A stretch of 64,000 nt of DNA from JBHGBM01 sp041946965 (GCA_041946965.1 JBHGBM010000042.1:29066-93065); one strand, 5' to 3'. Positions 44,745-56,607 are shown, numbered from the stretch's first letter. Program-made: numbers and translations. Notes: generated by a model not told the origin, from the sequence alone.

Positions 44745-45959
44745 ATGAAAATGTTTCGTGCGCAGGACGCCGCCTGGCTGCTCCTGTTCGCCGCCATGGC
44801 CGCGCTCAGTGACACGCGCGACGCCAGCGAGATGACCCTGCTCGGCGTGCTTGCCGCCCTTCAGATCTCCGAGCCGAAGGTGCCGCTGGCTGCTTCGCCG
44901 AACGGCACCCTGCTGTGGATCGGGCTCAAGCTGGTGACCGGCTACCTGCTGATCGGCTACACGGGAGGCCTGGCCAGCAGCTACTACCTCGTGCTGTTGC
45001 TGCCGGTGCTCTCGGCGGCCACCTCCCGCGGCTTCGGCTCCACGCTGCTGTTCACGCTGCTGGCGTGTGGAGCGTATCTCTCCTTCCTGCTGTTTGTGGA
45101 CTGGTCGCGCTGGATGATCGGCCCCGAGGAAACCCGCGAGCTGGTGCTGCGGGTGGTGTTCATCGCCATGGCCGGCAACCTGGCCAGCGTGCTGGCTGAA
45201 GTGGTGCGGGTGCAATCGGGCAACTACAAGGCCATCGCGGAGCAGCTTGCGGAGGCCAACCGCAGCCTGCGCGAGGCGGAGGCGGCCATGCGCCGCGCCG
45301 ACCGCGTGGCGGCCCTGGGGAAGCTCTCCGCCGGCCTCGCGCACGAGCTGCGCAACCCGCTCGGCACCATCAAGGCCTCCGCGGAAATGCTGGAGCGCAG
45401 CGTGGCGAAGGAGAACGAAGTGGCGCGCGAAGTCGCCGGGTTCATCACCTCCGAAGTGGACCGCGCCAACTCGCTGGTGACGCGCTTCCTGGAGTTCGCC
45501 CGCCCGCTCAAGCTGCGCACCGCGCCCGCCGATCTCGGGCAGACCATCGATCGCGCCATTGACCACCTGGAGCGCGAAGCCGGCGCGCGCGGCGTGGCCG
45601 TGTTCAAGAACTACTCGCCGGATCTGCGCCCGTTTTCGTTCGATGCCGAGCTGATCGAGCGCGTGTTCTACAACCTGCTGCTCAACGCCGCCCAGGCCAC
45701 CGCCGAAGGCGGCGCCATCACCGTGAAGACCCGCCTGGTGGACGGCATGGCCGAAGCCGCCGTGATCGACCGCGGTTCCGGCATCGATCCCGGGCTGATC
45801 GAGACCATCTTCAACCCTTTCTTCACCACCAAGCCGCAAGGCGTAGGGCTGGGGCTCGCCATCGTCTCGAAAATCGTGGACGAGCACGGCGGTAAGATAG
45901 CGGTCGAGAGCGAGCCCGGAAAGGGGAGCATCTTCCGGGTGTTCCTGCCGATGCCATGA
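44745..45959 (+). CDS. NtrB-like membrane sensor histidine kinase
   Basis: 404 residues. The N-terminal ~150 residues hold about five hydrophobic segments (for example LLWIGLKLVTGYLLIGYTGG, SSYYLVLLLPVLSAATS), then a coiled linker SLREAEAAMRRADRVAAL, the phosphoacceptor H-box KLSAGLAHELRNPLGTIKASAE, and HATPase motifs NLLLNAAQATAEGG (N), DRGSGIDPG (G1) and TTKPQGVGLGLAIVSKIV (F/G2). This layout is the NtrB/ZraS kind. It overlaps the response-regulator gene by 4 bp (ATGA), so the two form a co-translated pair. The stimulus is unknown. Confidence 0.92.
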   Translation: MKMFRAQDAAWLLLFAAMAALSDTRDASEMTLLGVLAALQISEPKVPLAASPNGTLLWIGLKLVTGYLLIGYTGGLASSYYLVLLLPVLSAATSRGFGSTLLFTLLACGAYLSFLLFVDWSRWMIGPEETRELVLRVVFIAMAGNLASVLAEVVRVQSGNYKAIAEQLAEANRSLREAEAAMRRADRVAALGKLSAGLAHELRNPLGTIKASAEMLERSVAKENEVAREVAGFITSEVDRANSLVTRFLEFARPLKLRTAPADLGQTIDRAIDHLEREAGARGVAVFKNYSPDLRPFSFDAELIERVFYNLLLNAAQATAEGGAITVKTRLVDGMAEAAVIDRGSGIDPGLIETIFNPFFTTKPQGVGLGLAIVSKIVDEHGGKIAVESEPGKGSIFRVFLPMP

Positions 45960-47305
45960 AGCCCCGTATCCTGATCGTCGAAGACGAGGACAAGCTGCGC
46001 CGCGTGATCGAGCTTCAGCTCGCCGGCTCCGGCTTCGAGGTGGACAAGGCCGCCAGCGCCGAGGAAGGCATCAAGCTCGCCGAACGCGCCGACCTGGTGA
46101 TCACCGACCTGCGCCTGCCCGGCATGGACGGCCTGGAACTGCTCGAGCGCATGCGCCGCCAGAACATGCTGGCGCCGGTGGTCATCATGACCGCGTTCGG
46201 CACCATCGAGACCGCCGTGCAGGCCATGAAGGCGGGCGCCGTGGATTTCCTGCTGAAGCCGTTTTCGCTCGATCACCTGATGACCGTGGTCAACAAGGCG
46301 CTCGAGGTCCGCGCCCTGCGCGACGAGAACCGGCAGCTCCGGGAAGAACTCGGGCGCCGCTACCAGTTCGATAACATCGTGGGCCGCAGCGGGCCCATGC
46401 AGGAGATCTTCGCCACCGTGGCCCGGGTGGCGCCCACCCGCGCCACCGTGCTGCTGGCCGGCGAAAGCGGGGTGGGCAAGGATCTGATCGCGCGCGCCAT
46501 CCACTTCCACTCGCCGCGCCGCGGACGGCCGCTGGTCAAGATCAACTGCACCGCCATCCCGGAAAACCTCATGGAAAGCGAGCTTTTCGGATACGAAAAG
46601 GGAGCTTTCACCGGGGCGGTGGGCGCCAAGCCCGGCAAGTTCGAGCAGGCCGACACCGGCACCGTGTTCCTGGACGAGATCGGCGACGTGCCGCCCTCCA
46701 TCCAGGTCAAGCTGCTGCGCATCCTCCAGGAGCGCGAGTTCGAGCGGCTGGGCTCCAACGTCACGCGCCACATCGACGTGCGCGTAGTGGCGGCCACCAA
46801 CGTGGACCTGCGCGCCGCGCTCGAGCAGGGCACCTTCCGCGAAGATCTCTACTACCGGCTGAACGTGGTGCCCATCAATATCCCTCCGCTGCGCGAGCGC
46901 AAGGAGGATATCCCGTTCCTGGCGCAGCACTTCATTCAGAAGCTGGCCGCCGATTCCGGCAGCCGCGTGGAAGGGCTCACCGGCGCCGCGCTGGCCAGGC
47001 TGATGGCCTACCACTGGCCCGGGAATGTGCGGGAGCTGGAGAACGTCGTCGAGCGCAGCCTGGTGATGTGCTCCGGGTCCATGCTGGACGCCGCCGACAT
47101 CAAGCTCGATACCAGCGAGCGCCCCCGCAATCACGGCTCGCCGGCCTTCCTGCCCGACGGCGTCACGCTGGACCAGTACGAACAGGAGATCATCCGAGAA
47201 GCCCTGCGCCGCGCCGGCGGCAACAAGAGCCAGGCCGCGCGCCTGCTCGGGCTCACCCGCAACGCGCTGCGCTACCGGCTTTCCCAGATGGGTATGGAAG
47301 CATGA
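45956..47305 (+). CDS. NtrC-family sigma-54-dependent response regulator
   Basis: 449 residues. The receiver domain has EDEDKL, LVITDLRLPGMDG with the phosphorylated Asp, and KPFSL. The AAA+ domain follows with Walker A GESGVGKDL, the sigma-54 contact GYEKGAFTGAVG, Walker B-like GTVFLDEIGDV, and REDLYYRLNVVPI. A Fis-type HTH ends the protein (GGNKSQAARLLGLTRNALRY). It activates sigma-54 promoters. Its stop overlaps the start of the sulfatase (ATGA). Confidence 0.95.
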   Translation: MKPRILIVEDEDKLRRVIELQLAGSGFEVDKAASAEEGIKLAERADLVITDLRLPGMDGLELLERMRRQNMLAPVVIMTAFGTIETAVQAMKAGAVDFLLKPFSLDHLMTVVNKALEVRALRDENRQLREELGRRYQFDNIVGRSGPMQEIFATVARVAPTRATVLLAGESGVGKDLIARAIHFHSPRRGRPLVKINCTAIPENLMESELFGYEKGAFTGAVGAKPGKFEQADTGTVFLDEIGDVPPSIQVKLLRILQEREFERLGSNVTRHIDVRVVAATNVDLRAALEQGTFREDLYYRLNVVPINIPPLRERKEDIPFLAQHFIQKLAADSGSRVEGLTGAALARLMAYHWPGNVRELENVVERSLVMCSGSMLDAADIKLDTSERPRNHGSPAFLPDGVTLDQYEQEIIREALRRAGGNKSQAARLLGLTRNALRYRLSQMGMEA

Positions 47306-48651
47306 ACCTGACACGCCGCGATTTCCTCTTCTCGGCCGCCGCCGCGCCCTCGGCCGCCGCGCCCGCGCGACGGCCCAACATCGTCTTCATCGTCTCCGAC
47401 GATCACGGCTACGGAGACGTGAGCTGCTACCCGCATCCCAGGGAAGTGTCCACGCCGAACATAGACCGCATCGCCCGGCGCGGCATCCGTTTCGAGCAGG
47501 GTTACGCCAACTGTTACGTCTGCGCGCCCACCCGCGCGGCGTTGCTTACCGGCCGCTACCCGCAGCGGTATGGGTTCTATACCGCCTCCGATTCCCGCGC
47601 GGGCCTGCCGCTGAGCGAGACGACCCTCGCCGGCGTGCTGAAGCAGGCCGGCTATGCCACCGGGGCATTCGGGAAATGGCACCTGGGCATCCAGCCTCCG
47701 TATCATCCCATGAAGCGGGGTTTCGACGAGTTCTACGGCTTTCTCGGCCACGGCGGGCACGACTACTTCGATCTGAAACCCACCGGCGAAATTTTTACTT
47801 CCATCCTGCGCGGCTACGACCCCATCGAGGAAACCGGTTATCTCACGGATAACATCGGGCGGGAAGCCCTGTCGTTCGTCGCCCGCAACGGGCACAGACC
47901 ATTCTTCCTGTACCTGGCATTCAACGCGGTGCACTTCCCCATGCAGGCGCCGCGGGAACTCATCCGCAAGTACGACACCGGCAAGCCCGATCGCGACATC
48001 CTGATGGCCATGCTGGAGGCCGAAGACCGCGCCATCGGCCGCCTGCTCGACGAGTTGGACCGGCGCAGGCTGAGCGGCGACACGCTGCTCTTCTTCATTT
48101 CGGATAACGGCGGCGCCCGGGCGAACTCCTCCAACAACGGCGCCCTTCGCGACTACAAGGCCAGCGTATATGAGGGCGGCATCCGGGTTCCCTTCCTGGT
48201 GAGCTGGCCCGGCCGCCTGCCGGAAAATACGGTCTCGCGCGAGCCCGTCATGTCCATGGACCTGATGCCCACCGCCGCCGCGGCAGCCGGAGCGCCGCTC
48301 CCCCGCGAGATCGAGGGCCGCGACATGCTGCCCGTCCTCACCGGCGCCTCATCCGGCCCGCTGCACCAGGCGCTTTTCTGGGACGCCTCCGAAGGCCGGA
48401 CCGCGGTCCGCTCCGGCCCCTGGAAGCTGGTGGCCAATAACGGAAGGACCGAGCTTTTCAACCTGGAGGAGGACCTCAGCGAGAAGCGCGACCTCTCCGC
48501 GCAGCGGCCCGAGACCGTCACCCGCCTGCGCGGCCTGTTTGAGGACTGGAGCCGCCGCAACCTTCCACGCATCCGAAAGGGCGGGGAAGAGGGCAAGGGC
48601 GCCTCAGGCCGGCGCGAGGGGCGCAAAAGAGCGAAGAAAAGCGGGCTGTAG
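47302..48651 (+). CDS. Type I sulfatase, Tat-exported
   Basis: 449 residues. MNLTRRDFLFSAAAAPS is a twin-arginine signal. RRPNIVFIVSDDHGYGDVSC carries the first metal-binding Asp pair, and CAPTRAALLTGRYPQR is the C-x-P-x-R signature in which Cys is modified to formylglycine. FGKWHLG and DNGGARANSSNNGALRDYKAS are other conserved blocks. It probably removes sulfate from carbohydrates. The last ~25 residues are a strongly basic, low-complexity tail (KGGEEGKGASGRREGRKRA). The start overlaps the NtrC-type regulator stop by 4 bp. Confidence 0.92.
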   Translation: MNLTRRDFLFSAAAAPSAAAPARRPNIVFIVSDDHGYGDVSCYPHPREVSTPNIDRIARRGIRFEQGYANCYVCAPTRAALLTGRYPQRYGFYTASDSRAGLPLSETTLAGVLKQAGYATGAFGKWHLGIQPPYHPMKRGFDEFYGFLGHGGHDYFDLKPTGEIFTSILRGYDPIEETGYLTDNIGREALSFVARNGHRPFFLYLAFNAVHFPMQAPRELIRKYDTGKPDRDILMAMLEAEDRAIGRLLDELDRRRLSGDTLLFFISDNGGARANSSNNGALRDYKASVYEGGIRVPFLVSWPGRLPENTVSREPVMSMDLMPTAAAAAGAPLPREIEGRDMLPVLTGASSGPLHQALFWDASEGRTAVRSGPWKLVANNGRTELFNLEEDLSEKRDLSAQRPETVTRLRGLFEDWSRRNLPRIRKGGEEGKGASGRREGRKRAKKSGL

Positions 48652-48665
48652 TGCAATAGAGGGAA

Positions 48666-49730
<1,065 letters not shown>

Positions 49731-49732
49731 GG

Positions 49733-49795
49733 CTACCTCCCCACCGCCGCGGCGGCGATCACGGTGAGAAGACGTTTGGTCAATGCGTCGGGCAT
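49733..49795 (-). pseudogene. Probable acyl carrier protein remnant
   Basis: A 20-codon ORF reads MPDALTKRLLTVIAAAAVGR and ends directly before fabF. The first 13 residues resemble helix 1 of an acyl carrier protein, and the end AVGR could be the last codons of the same gene, but the central ~55 residues including the DSL phosphopantetheine site are absent. ACP genes commonly precede fabF. The centre of the remnant is a 12-bp perfect palindrome CCGCCGCGGCGG at 49744-49755. Whether it is a true small gene or a deletion scar needs the original reads. Confidence 0.4.
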
Positions 49796-50478
49796 AGTAG
49801 TTGGCTCAAGGTTACCAGTTTAAGGCCGCGCGCCCGGATTTCGGGGAGAATTCGCCGCGCGGCGTCGAGCGTGTTTGCGATGCCGGCCGCGGGGTCGAGC
49901 CCGCGGCCGTCGTGCAGGCAGACGATGGCTCCGTTGGCGAGCCCGTTCAGAACGCGCCGGGCAACCACGTGGGCGGGATGCTTCCAGTCCAGGCCGATCA
50001 CGGTCCACATCACGCCGGTGAGTCCCAACCGCCGCTGCGCGGCGCGCAGGCCGAACCACCGCACTCCGTAAGGCGCGCGCACAAACCGCGGGCGCGCTCC
50101 GGTGGCCGCCGCGATGGTCTCCTGCGCCCGCGCCAGCTCGCTCTCGATGCCGCGCGGTCCGAGCATGTGGAAGCAGGGATGGGTGTGGCTGTGATTGCCG
50201 ATTTCGTGACCCGCCTCGCGCACCGCGCGCGCGACTTCGGGCAGGCGCTCCACGTTCGCGCCGATCTGGAAGAAAGTGGCCCGCGCGCCGTGCTCCGCCA
50301 GGATCTCGAGCAGGCGCGGCGTACCGGCGCCGGGACCGTCGTCGAAGGTGAGCGCCACCGCCGCGGCATCGCGGGGCCCGCGCCACACCGAGGGCGCAAA
50401 GACTTGCGAGGAACGGCCGCGTACGGCCCATGCCGCCGCCGCCACCCCGCCGGCCGCCAGGGCGGCCCGCATCAGCAT
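49780..50478 (-). CDS. Polysaccharide deacetylase (NodB homology domain)
   Basis: A 232-residue CE4-type enzyme with a hydrophobic N-terminus that may be a signal anchor. Motifs in order: TFDDGPGAGTPRLLEIL (first Asp pair, metal site), HEIGNHSHTHP (metal-binding His pair), RFVRAPYGVR (third motif) and IVCLHDGRG (His). It likely removes N-acetyl groups from cell-wall or surface glycans. It starts 7 bp inside the end of the aldo/keto reductase gene. Confidence 0.88.
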   Translation of the reverse strand: MLMRAALAAGGVAAAAWAVRGRSSQVFAPSVWRGPRDAAAVALTFDDGPGAGTPRLLEILAEHGARATFFQIGANVERLPEVARAVREAGHEIGNHSHTHPCFHMLGPRGIESELARAQETIAAATGARPRFVRAPYGVRWFGLRAAQRRLGLTGVMWTVIGLDWKHPAHVVARRVLNGLANGAIVCLHDGRGLDPAAGIANTLDAARRILPEIRARGLKLVTLSQLLCPTH

Positions 50479-51227
50479 CCTTCGACCATAGCACGGGCGC
50501 GGCGGAAGGCGGCCGCATTCTGACGCAGATGTTCGGGCGAGCGCGTACCCGTGAGCACCACGCCCTCGAAGCGGCGGCGCAGCGTGAACGCGAAGACCGC
50601 GGCGAGATCCTCCGGACCGCGCGGCTGCCCGTCGTCATCATAAGCCAGCGCGCCCATGGCGAACGGCCGGTTCACCAGCACCCGCTTGCCGAGGCCGAAC
50701 ACCGGCTCGAGCTGCGGGCTGCGCGGATGAAAGAAGATCTGGATCCAGCCGAAGGCAGGGTCGCGGGCCGCCGTCCGCGCGGCGTCCAGGTCCGTAACGC
50801 TCGCCCCGAATTCACGCACGCCGCAGCTTCGCGCATATTCGAGCGCGCGGTGCAGGTCGTCCCGCGCCAGCACGCCCGTCGTCGCCTTGTGGATCTGTAG
50901 CAGGTCGATGCGCGCCAGCAGCGCCAGGCTGCGGTCGATGGAGCTCCGCAGCGCGTCAAAGCTGTGATCCACGAACGGGCCGTTATCGCTCCAGTGCTCG
51001 CCGCACTTGGTGGCGATGGTCAGGTCCACCGCGCCGTGCCCGCGCAGGAATGCGCCCAACCGCTGCTCGCTGAGCCCGTAAGAGGGCGCGGTATCGAAGA
51101 AGCGGATGCCGCACTCGAGAGCGGTTTCCAGAAGCTTCTCCGCTTCCGTATCCGTGGGCAGCGGCGCGGGCCGCACACCCCAGCCGCGGCCGATCGAAAT
51201 CAGCCCGAGACCGAGTTCGGCCGCCAC
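50472..51227 (-). CDS. Aldo/keto reductase-like protein
   Basis: 251 residues from GTG 51227. The TIM-barrel pattern shows GIRFFDTAPSYGLSEQRLGAFL (Asp and Tyr of the catalytic tetrad), LTIATKCGEHW (Lys), LLQIHKATTGVL (His) and later VRPAPLP-like leader. It is shorter than most AKRs (about 300), losing part of the C-terminal end. Substrate unknown. It follows sdhB at a gap of 5 bp and overlaps the deacetylase gene by 7 bp, so it belongs to the same transcript. Confidence 0.8.
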   Translation of the reverse strand: MAAELGLGLISIGRGWGVRPAPLPTDTEAEKLLETALECGIRFFDTAPSYGLSEQRLGAFLRGHGAVDLTIATKCGEHWSDNGPFVDHSFDALRSSIDRSLALLARIDLLQIHKATTGVLARDDLHRALEYARSCGVREFGASVTDLDAARTAARDPAFGWIQIFFHPRSPQLEPVFGLGKRVLVNRPFAMGALAYDDDGQPRGPEDLAAVFAFTLRRRFEGVVLTGTRSPEHLRQNAAAFRRARAMVEGC

Positions 51228-51232
51228 GGGCG

Positions 51233-52023
51233 CTATTGCCTCGAGCCCGCCTGCGGCCCGGCGTCGCCGCCGAGCGGCGCGCGGCTGGTCCACGCCGCCT
51301 TGAGGAAGTCGTGGTTCATGCGCGCGATCACCTCCAGCCGGATCTCCTTCGGGCACACCGCCTCGCACTCGCCGATGTTGGTGCAACTGCCGAAACCCTC
51401 GGCGTTCATCTGCGCCACCATGGCGAGCGCGCGCTGGCTGCGCTCCGGCTGGCCCTGCGGCAACATGCCCAGGTGCGTCATCTTCGCCGCCGTGAACAGC
51501 GCCGCCGCTGCGTTCGGGCATTGCGCCACGCACGCGCCGCAGCCGATGCAAGCCGCCGCGTCCATGGACCGTTCGGAGGCCTCCTTCTGCACCGGGATCG
51601 AATTGGCCTCCGGCGCGCTGCCCGTGGAAACCGAGATGAAGCCGCCCGCCGCGATGATGCGATCGAACGCGCCGCGGTCCACCGCCAGGTCTTTGATGAG
51701 CGGGAAGGGCTTGGCGCGCCACGGCTCCAGGTACAGCTCGTCGCCGTCCTTGAAGTGCCGCATGTGAAGCTGGCACACGGTGGTGCCGCGCAGCGGGCCG
51801 TGCGCCACGCCGCTGATCATGAAGCCGCACATGCCGCAAATGCCCTCGCGGCAGTCGTGGTCGAAGGCGACCGGCTCCTCTCCCTTCGCGATCAGGTCCT
51901 CGTTCAACACGTCGAGCATTTCCAGGAAAGACATTTCCTGGTTGGCGTTGGGCACCTCGTAACGGACCATGCGGCCCGGCTCGCCCGCGTTCCGCTGGCG
52001 CCAGATGTGCAGTACGATCCTCA

Positions 52024-52024
<1 letters not shown>
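51233..52024 (-). CDS. sdhB: Succinate dehydrogenase/fumarate reductase iron-sulfur subunit
   Basis: 263 residues. 2Fe-2S ligands lie in FDHDCREGICGMCGFMI (plus the later Cys in TTVCQLH), 4Fe-4S ligands in CIGCGACVAQCP and 3Fe-4S ligands in CTNIGECEAVCPKEI. This order is standard for SdhB/FrdB. The start ATG at 52024 overlaps the stop of sdhA (TAATG). Together with sdhA and a five-helix sdhC it forms a type B complex II, typical for Acidobacteria and epsilonproteobacteria. Confidence 0.95.
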
Positions 52025-53937
<1,913 letters not shown>

Positions 53938-53946
53938 CCGCCCTCC

Positions 53947-54648
53947 CTAATAAGTCAGCACCCCGGTGAGCACCGCAACCGGGATCGATACGAAACCCGC
54001 CGCCACCACGATTGCCGCCGCCGCCGAGAGCCGCTTCAGCACCGGCGTATAGCGCGGATGGCTGATCCCGACGGTCTGGAACATGCTCCACACCCCGTGG
54101 TACAGGTGCAGGCAGAGCATCAGCACGGCCACGATGTAGGCGATCGAGACTGCCGGATGCCGGAAGCCGTCGATCACGTTTTCGTAGACGTTGTAGAACG
54201 GCGTATCGCCCACGTGCTTCAGCGCCAGTACGTCGCCGGTGGTCAGGTGCAGCACGTGGAAGATCACGAACGCGGCGATGATCAGCCCGCCCCAGCGCAT
54301 GGTTCGCGCCGCGTACGCGCTGGGCACGTCGTTCTTCCTGTAGTAGCCGATGGGCCGCGCCGAGCGGTTCAGCGCCCAAAGCTGCAAGGCCGCCGTCACG
54401 TGCAGTCCGACCGCCGCCAGCAGAATGGCGCGTACGAACCATAGCATGGTTTCGTAGGAGTGGAGAAACTCGGCGTACCGGTTAATCTGCCGCGGACCCA
54501 GAAAGATCTGGAGATTCCCCAGCATGTGTCCCACTACGTAGCCGAACAGGAGCACCCCGGTGACGGCCATCACGGCCTTTTTCCCGTTCGTTGCCTCATA
54601 GAAACGGATGACCCTGTGCAGAGGGCCTGCCGTTGCGATTGCGCTCAT
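53947..54648 (-). CDS. sdhC: Succinate dehydrogenase cytochrome b558 subunit
   Basis: 233 residues with five hydrophobic helices: AVMAVTGVLLFGYVVGHMLG, ETMLWFVRAILLAAVGLHV, LIIAAFVIFHVLHLT, VSIAYIVAVLMLCLHLYHG and AAAIVVAAGFVSIPVAV. Histidines in VGHMLGN, GLHVTAA, FHVLHLTTGD and LCLHLYHGV are the expected ligands of two haems b. It belongs to the type B quinone-reacting single-subunit anchors. First sdh gene; a 35-codon ORF overlaps its start. Confidence 0.93.
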   Translation of the reverse strand: MSAIATAGPLHRVIRFYEATNGKKAVMAVTGVLLFGYVVGHMLGNLQIFLGPRQINRYAEFLHSYETMLWFVRAILLAAVGLHVTAALQLWALNRSARPIGYYRKNDVPSAYAARTMRWGGLIIAAFVIFHVLHLTTGDVLALKHVGDTPFYNVYENVIDGFRHPAVSIAYIVAVLMLCLHLYHGVWSMFQTVGISHPRYTPVLKRLSAAAAIVVAAGFVSIPVAVLTGVLTY

Positions 54649-54752
54649 AATGTGGATTTCCTGGTTGGGGCGAAGACGATCTCCCCATCGAGATTTTCCG
54701 GTCTGATACCCAGTTTGGCCGCGAGGCGGGATCCCATGCCGCCGTTGTTCAT
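54645..54752 (-). CDS. Possible 35-codon leader ORF coupled to sdhC
   Basis: From ATG 54752, with GGAG 4 nt upstream, the frame reads MNNGGMGSRLAAKLGIRPEN and on to a TGA that overlaps the sdhC start (ATGA). The amino-acid sequence looks protein-like rather than random (SRLAAKLGIRPENLDGEIVF), but no family is recognised. A TATACT at 54784-54779 fits a -10 box about 20 nt upstream. It could set sdhC translation. In the 194-bp gap this is the only coding signal seen. Confidence 0.4.
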   Translation of the reverse strand: MNNGGMGSRLAAKLGIRPENLDGEIVFAPTRKSTL

Positions 54753-54842
54753 AGAACTCCGAATTCAGGCCAAGTCCCAGTATACACACGCGGTCAAGCC
54801 GCGGACGGGAACCGGGCGGGCCTGGGCGGTGTCTGTTCTGGC

Positions 54843-55466
54843 ATGCTGGCAAGAATCGTTCTCGCGGTTGCGGCGATGGCCGCGGCCGCCCTGGCGCAGG
54901 ATCACAAGCCCGCGCCGATAAACAAGGTCCGTCCCGCCTACCCCCCTGAAGCCAAGGAAGCCCGGATCACCGGCCTGGTGACGCTCGCGGCGGATATAAC
55001 CCAGGAAGGCAAAGTGGCGGATGTGCGCGTGCTGAGCGGCCACCCGCTGCTGGCCGCATCGGCGGTGGATGCCGTGCGGCAATGGGAGTTCGAGCCCGCC
55101 GAAAAGGACGGCAAGCGCGTCCCGGCCACTACGGAAATCAACGTCAACTTCACGCTGGAGGAGGCCGCCTCCTCGTCCGCCATGCGGGTGTCCGGCTCGG
55201 AGCAGCAGCGCCGTTTGGTGCACGTGGTCAGACCCGTCTATCCGCTGGAGGCCAAGGCGCAGGGCATCAGCGGGACCGTCAAACTGCGGGCCATCGTGGA
55301 TAAGGCGGGCATGGTGCGCAGCGTCGAGGTGGTCTCCGGCGAACCGGTGCTGGTGGAGGCCGCCGTGGAAGCCGTGCGGCAGTGGCAGTACGAGCCCATG
55401 CTCGTGAACGGCGAAGCCGTCGAAGTGGTCACGGATATCGACGTGAACTTCACGCTGTCGCGGTAG
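54843..55466 (+). CDS. Periplasmic protein with two TonB C-terminal domains
   Basis: 207 residues: signal peptide MLARIVLAVAAMAAAALAQ, then two copies of the TonB_C fold. Copy 1 (about 28-105) has RPAYPPEAKEARITGLVTLA and VDAVRQWEFEPA; copy 2 (about 125-205) has RPVYPLEAKAQGISGTVKLR and VEAVRQWQYEPM. It has no membrane anchor helix or proline spacer as in true TonB, so it may bind TonB-box receptors or act as a soluble partner. Convergent with the alginate lyase gene by a 17-bp overlap. Confidence 0.82.
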   Translation: MLARIVLAVAAMAAAALAQDHKPAPINKVRPAYPPEAKEARITGLVTLAADITQEGKVADVRVLSGHPLLAASAVDAVRQWEFEPAEKDGKRVPATTEINVNFTLEEAASSSAMRVSGSEQQRRLVHVVRPVYPLEAKAQGISGTVKLRAIVDKAGMVRSVEVVSGEPVLVEAAVEAVRQWQYEPMLVNGEAVEVVTDIDVNFTLSR

Positions 55467-56607
55467 CGGTCCGCACCAGCAGGTCGATGAACTGAATCCA
55501 GGGCGCTTCGGCGCGCGGCAGCCGCCGGTAGGCGGCCAGCAACTCGCCGGAGCGCAGCCCCAACCCCGCCAGACCTGGAAAAATCACCCGGTCCTGTTCG
55601 TACCCGGTGATCTGCGGTTTCTTCCATGTGGCCGGCTGCAAGACGTAAGGCAGCAGGTAACGGTACGCTTTCTCCACCGGCGAGCGCCACAGGTCCACGC
55701 CGCTGACCTCGGCCAGGCGGCACAGAGTGGAAAAGCCGTCCAGGTTCATGGAGGAGTAACTGAGCGAGCGGGTGCGGGCCTCCTCGGCGGGACAGCTTCC
55801 GTCCGGCCGCACCTGCTTGGGGACGAGGAACTCGCGGTAACGCGCGTAAGCCATGTTGCGCGCCTCGTCATTGCCGGTGAACGCGCCGAAGGCGGCCACC
55901 TGCGCGGTCCACCAGGTGGCATGGTTGTTGGACGCCTGTTTCTCCGCCAGCCCTTTTTCGCTGGTGGTCATCCATTTCAGATAGGCGGCGAACCAGTCGC
56001 GCAGGCCTGTGTCGTACGCGCCGAGGAGCGTGATGCCTTGCGCGGCCTGGATCAGCGACACGGTTTCGATCTGCCCCGCGCCGCGGCCGGTGTTGCGCCC
56101 GATGACGGCCTGGCCGAACTCCAGGTGCGGGTTCATGCGCGTGCGCGGATCGAGGAACCAGGCGTCGAGCACCCGCGCGGCGCGGTCCGCGGCGCGCCCG
56201 TCCTTGAAAAAGTGCGCGGCGATGCCGAGCGCCAGCACGCACTCGCTCATGGCGGCGATGTCGAGCCGGTTTTGCACGAAGCGGCCGGGGTAGCGCTCGC
56301 CGTCCTTGCGGATATACGGCCCCGAGGGGTTCTTCGGATCGGGCCACCAGTAGGGGCCTTCGCTGTAGTAATCGTTCGGCTTGAGATCCGGCGGCATGCG
56401 CCTGGGGCGATGGCTGGCGACACTCCACGGTCCTTGGCTCATGGCCGCGGCAGCGGCTTTGCGCAGCGGCGCGGCGGCGCGGTCGTTCTTCGCGAGCGCG
56501 GCGCGCATGCGCGCGGCGTCTTCAGGCGTCAGCATCAGCAGCGCGCGCGGCGCGGCTGCCCGGAGCGGCATGGCGGCCGCGGAAATCAGAAAGGTTCGCC
56601 GCTTCAT
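55450..56607 (-). CDS. Alginate-lyase-family protein (PL5/PL-like), exported
   Basis: 385 residues with N-terminal MKRRTFLISAAAMPLRAAA signal. Family hallmarks are YYSEGPYWWPDPKNP, the ASNNHATWW motif around residue 227 (catalytic Asn-His region) and the FARYREFLVPKQVRPDG block. It probably cleaves uronate-containing polysaccharide by beta-elimination. The start overlaps the DUF3604 gene stop by 4 bp (ATGA). Confidence 0.82.
   Translation of the reverse strand: MKRRTFLISAAAMPLRAAAPRALLMLTPEDAARMRAALAKNDRAAAPLRKAAAAAMSQGPWSVASHRPRRMPPDLKPNDYYSEGPYWWPDPKNPSGPYIRKDGERYPGRFVQNRLDIAAMSECVLALGIAAHFFKDGRAADRAARVLDAWFLDPRTRMNPHLEFGQAVIGRNTGRGAGQIETVSLIQAAQGITLLGAYDTGLRDWFAAYLKWMTTSEKGLAEKQASNNHATWWTAQVAAFGAFTGNDEARNMAYARYREFLVPKQVRPDGSCPAEEARTRSLSYSSMNLDGFSTLCRLAEVSGVDLWRSPVEKAYRYLLPYVLQPATWKKPQITGYEQDRVIFPGLAGLGLRSGELLAAYRRLPRAEAPWIQFIDLLVRTATATA

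Noticed and set aside
49795..49820. CRISPR, IS or prophage signals anywhere in the window.
   Set aside because: No regularly spaced repeats, no transposase, integrase or phage genes were found by reading both strands.
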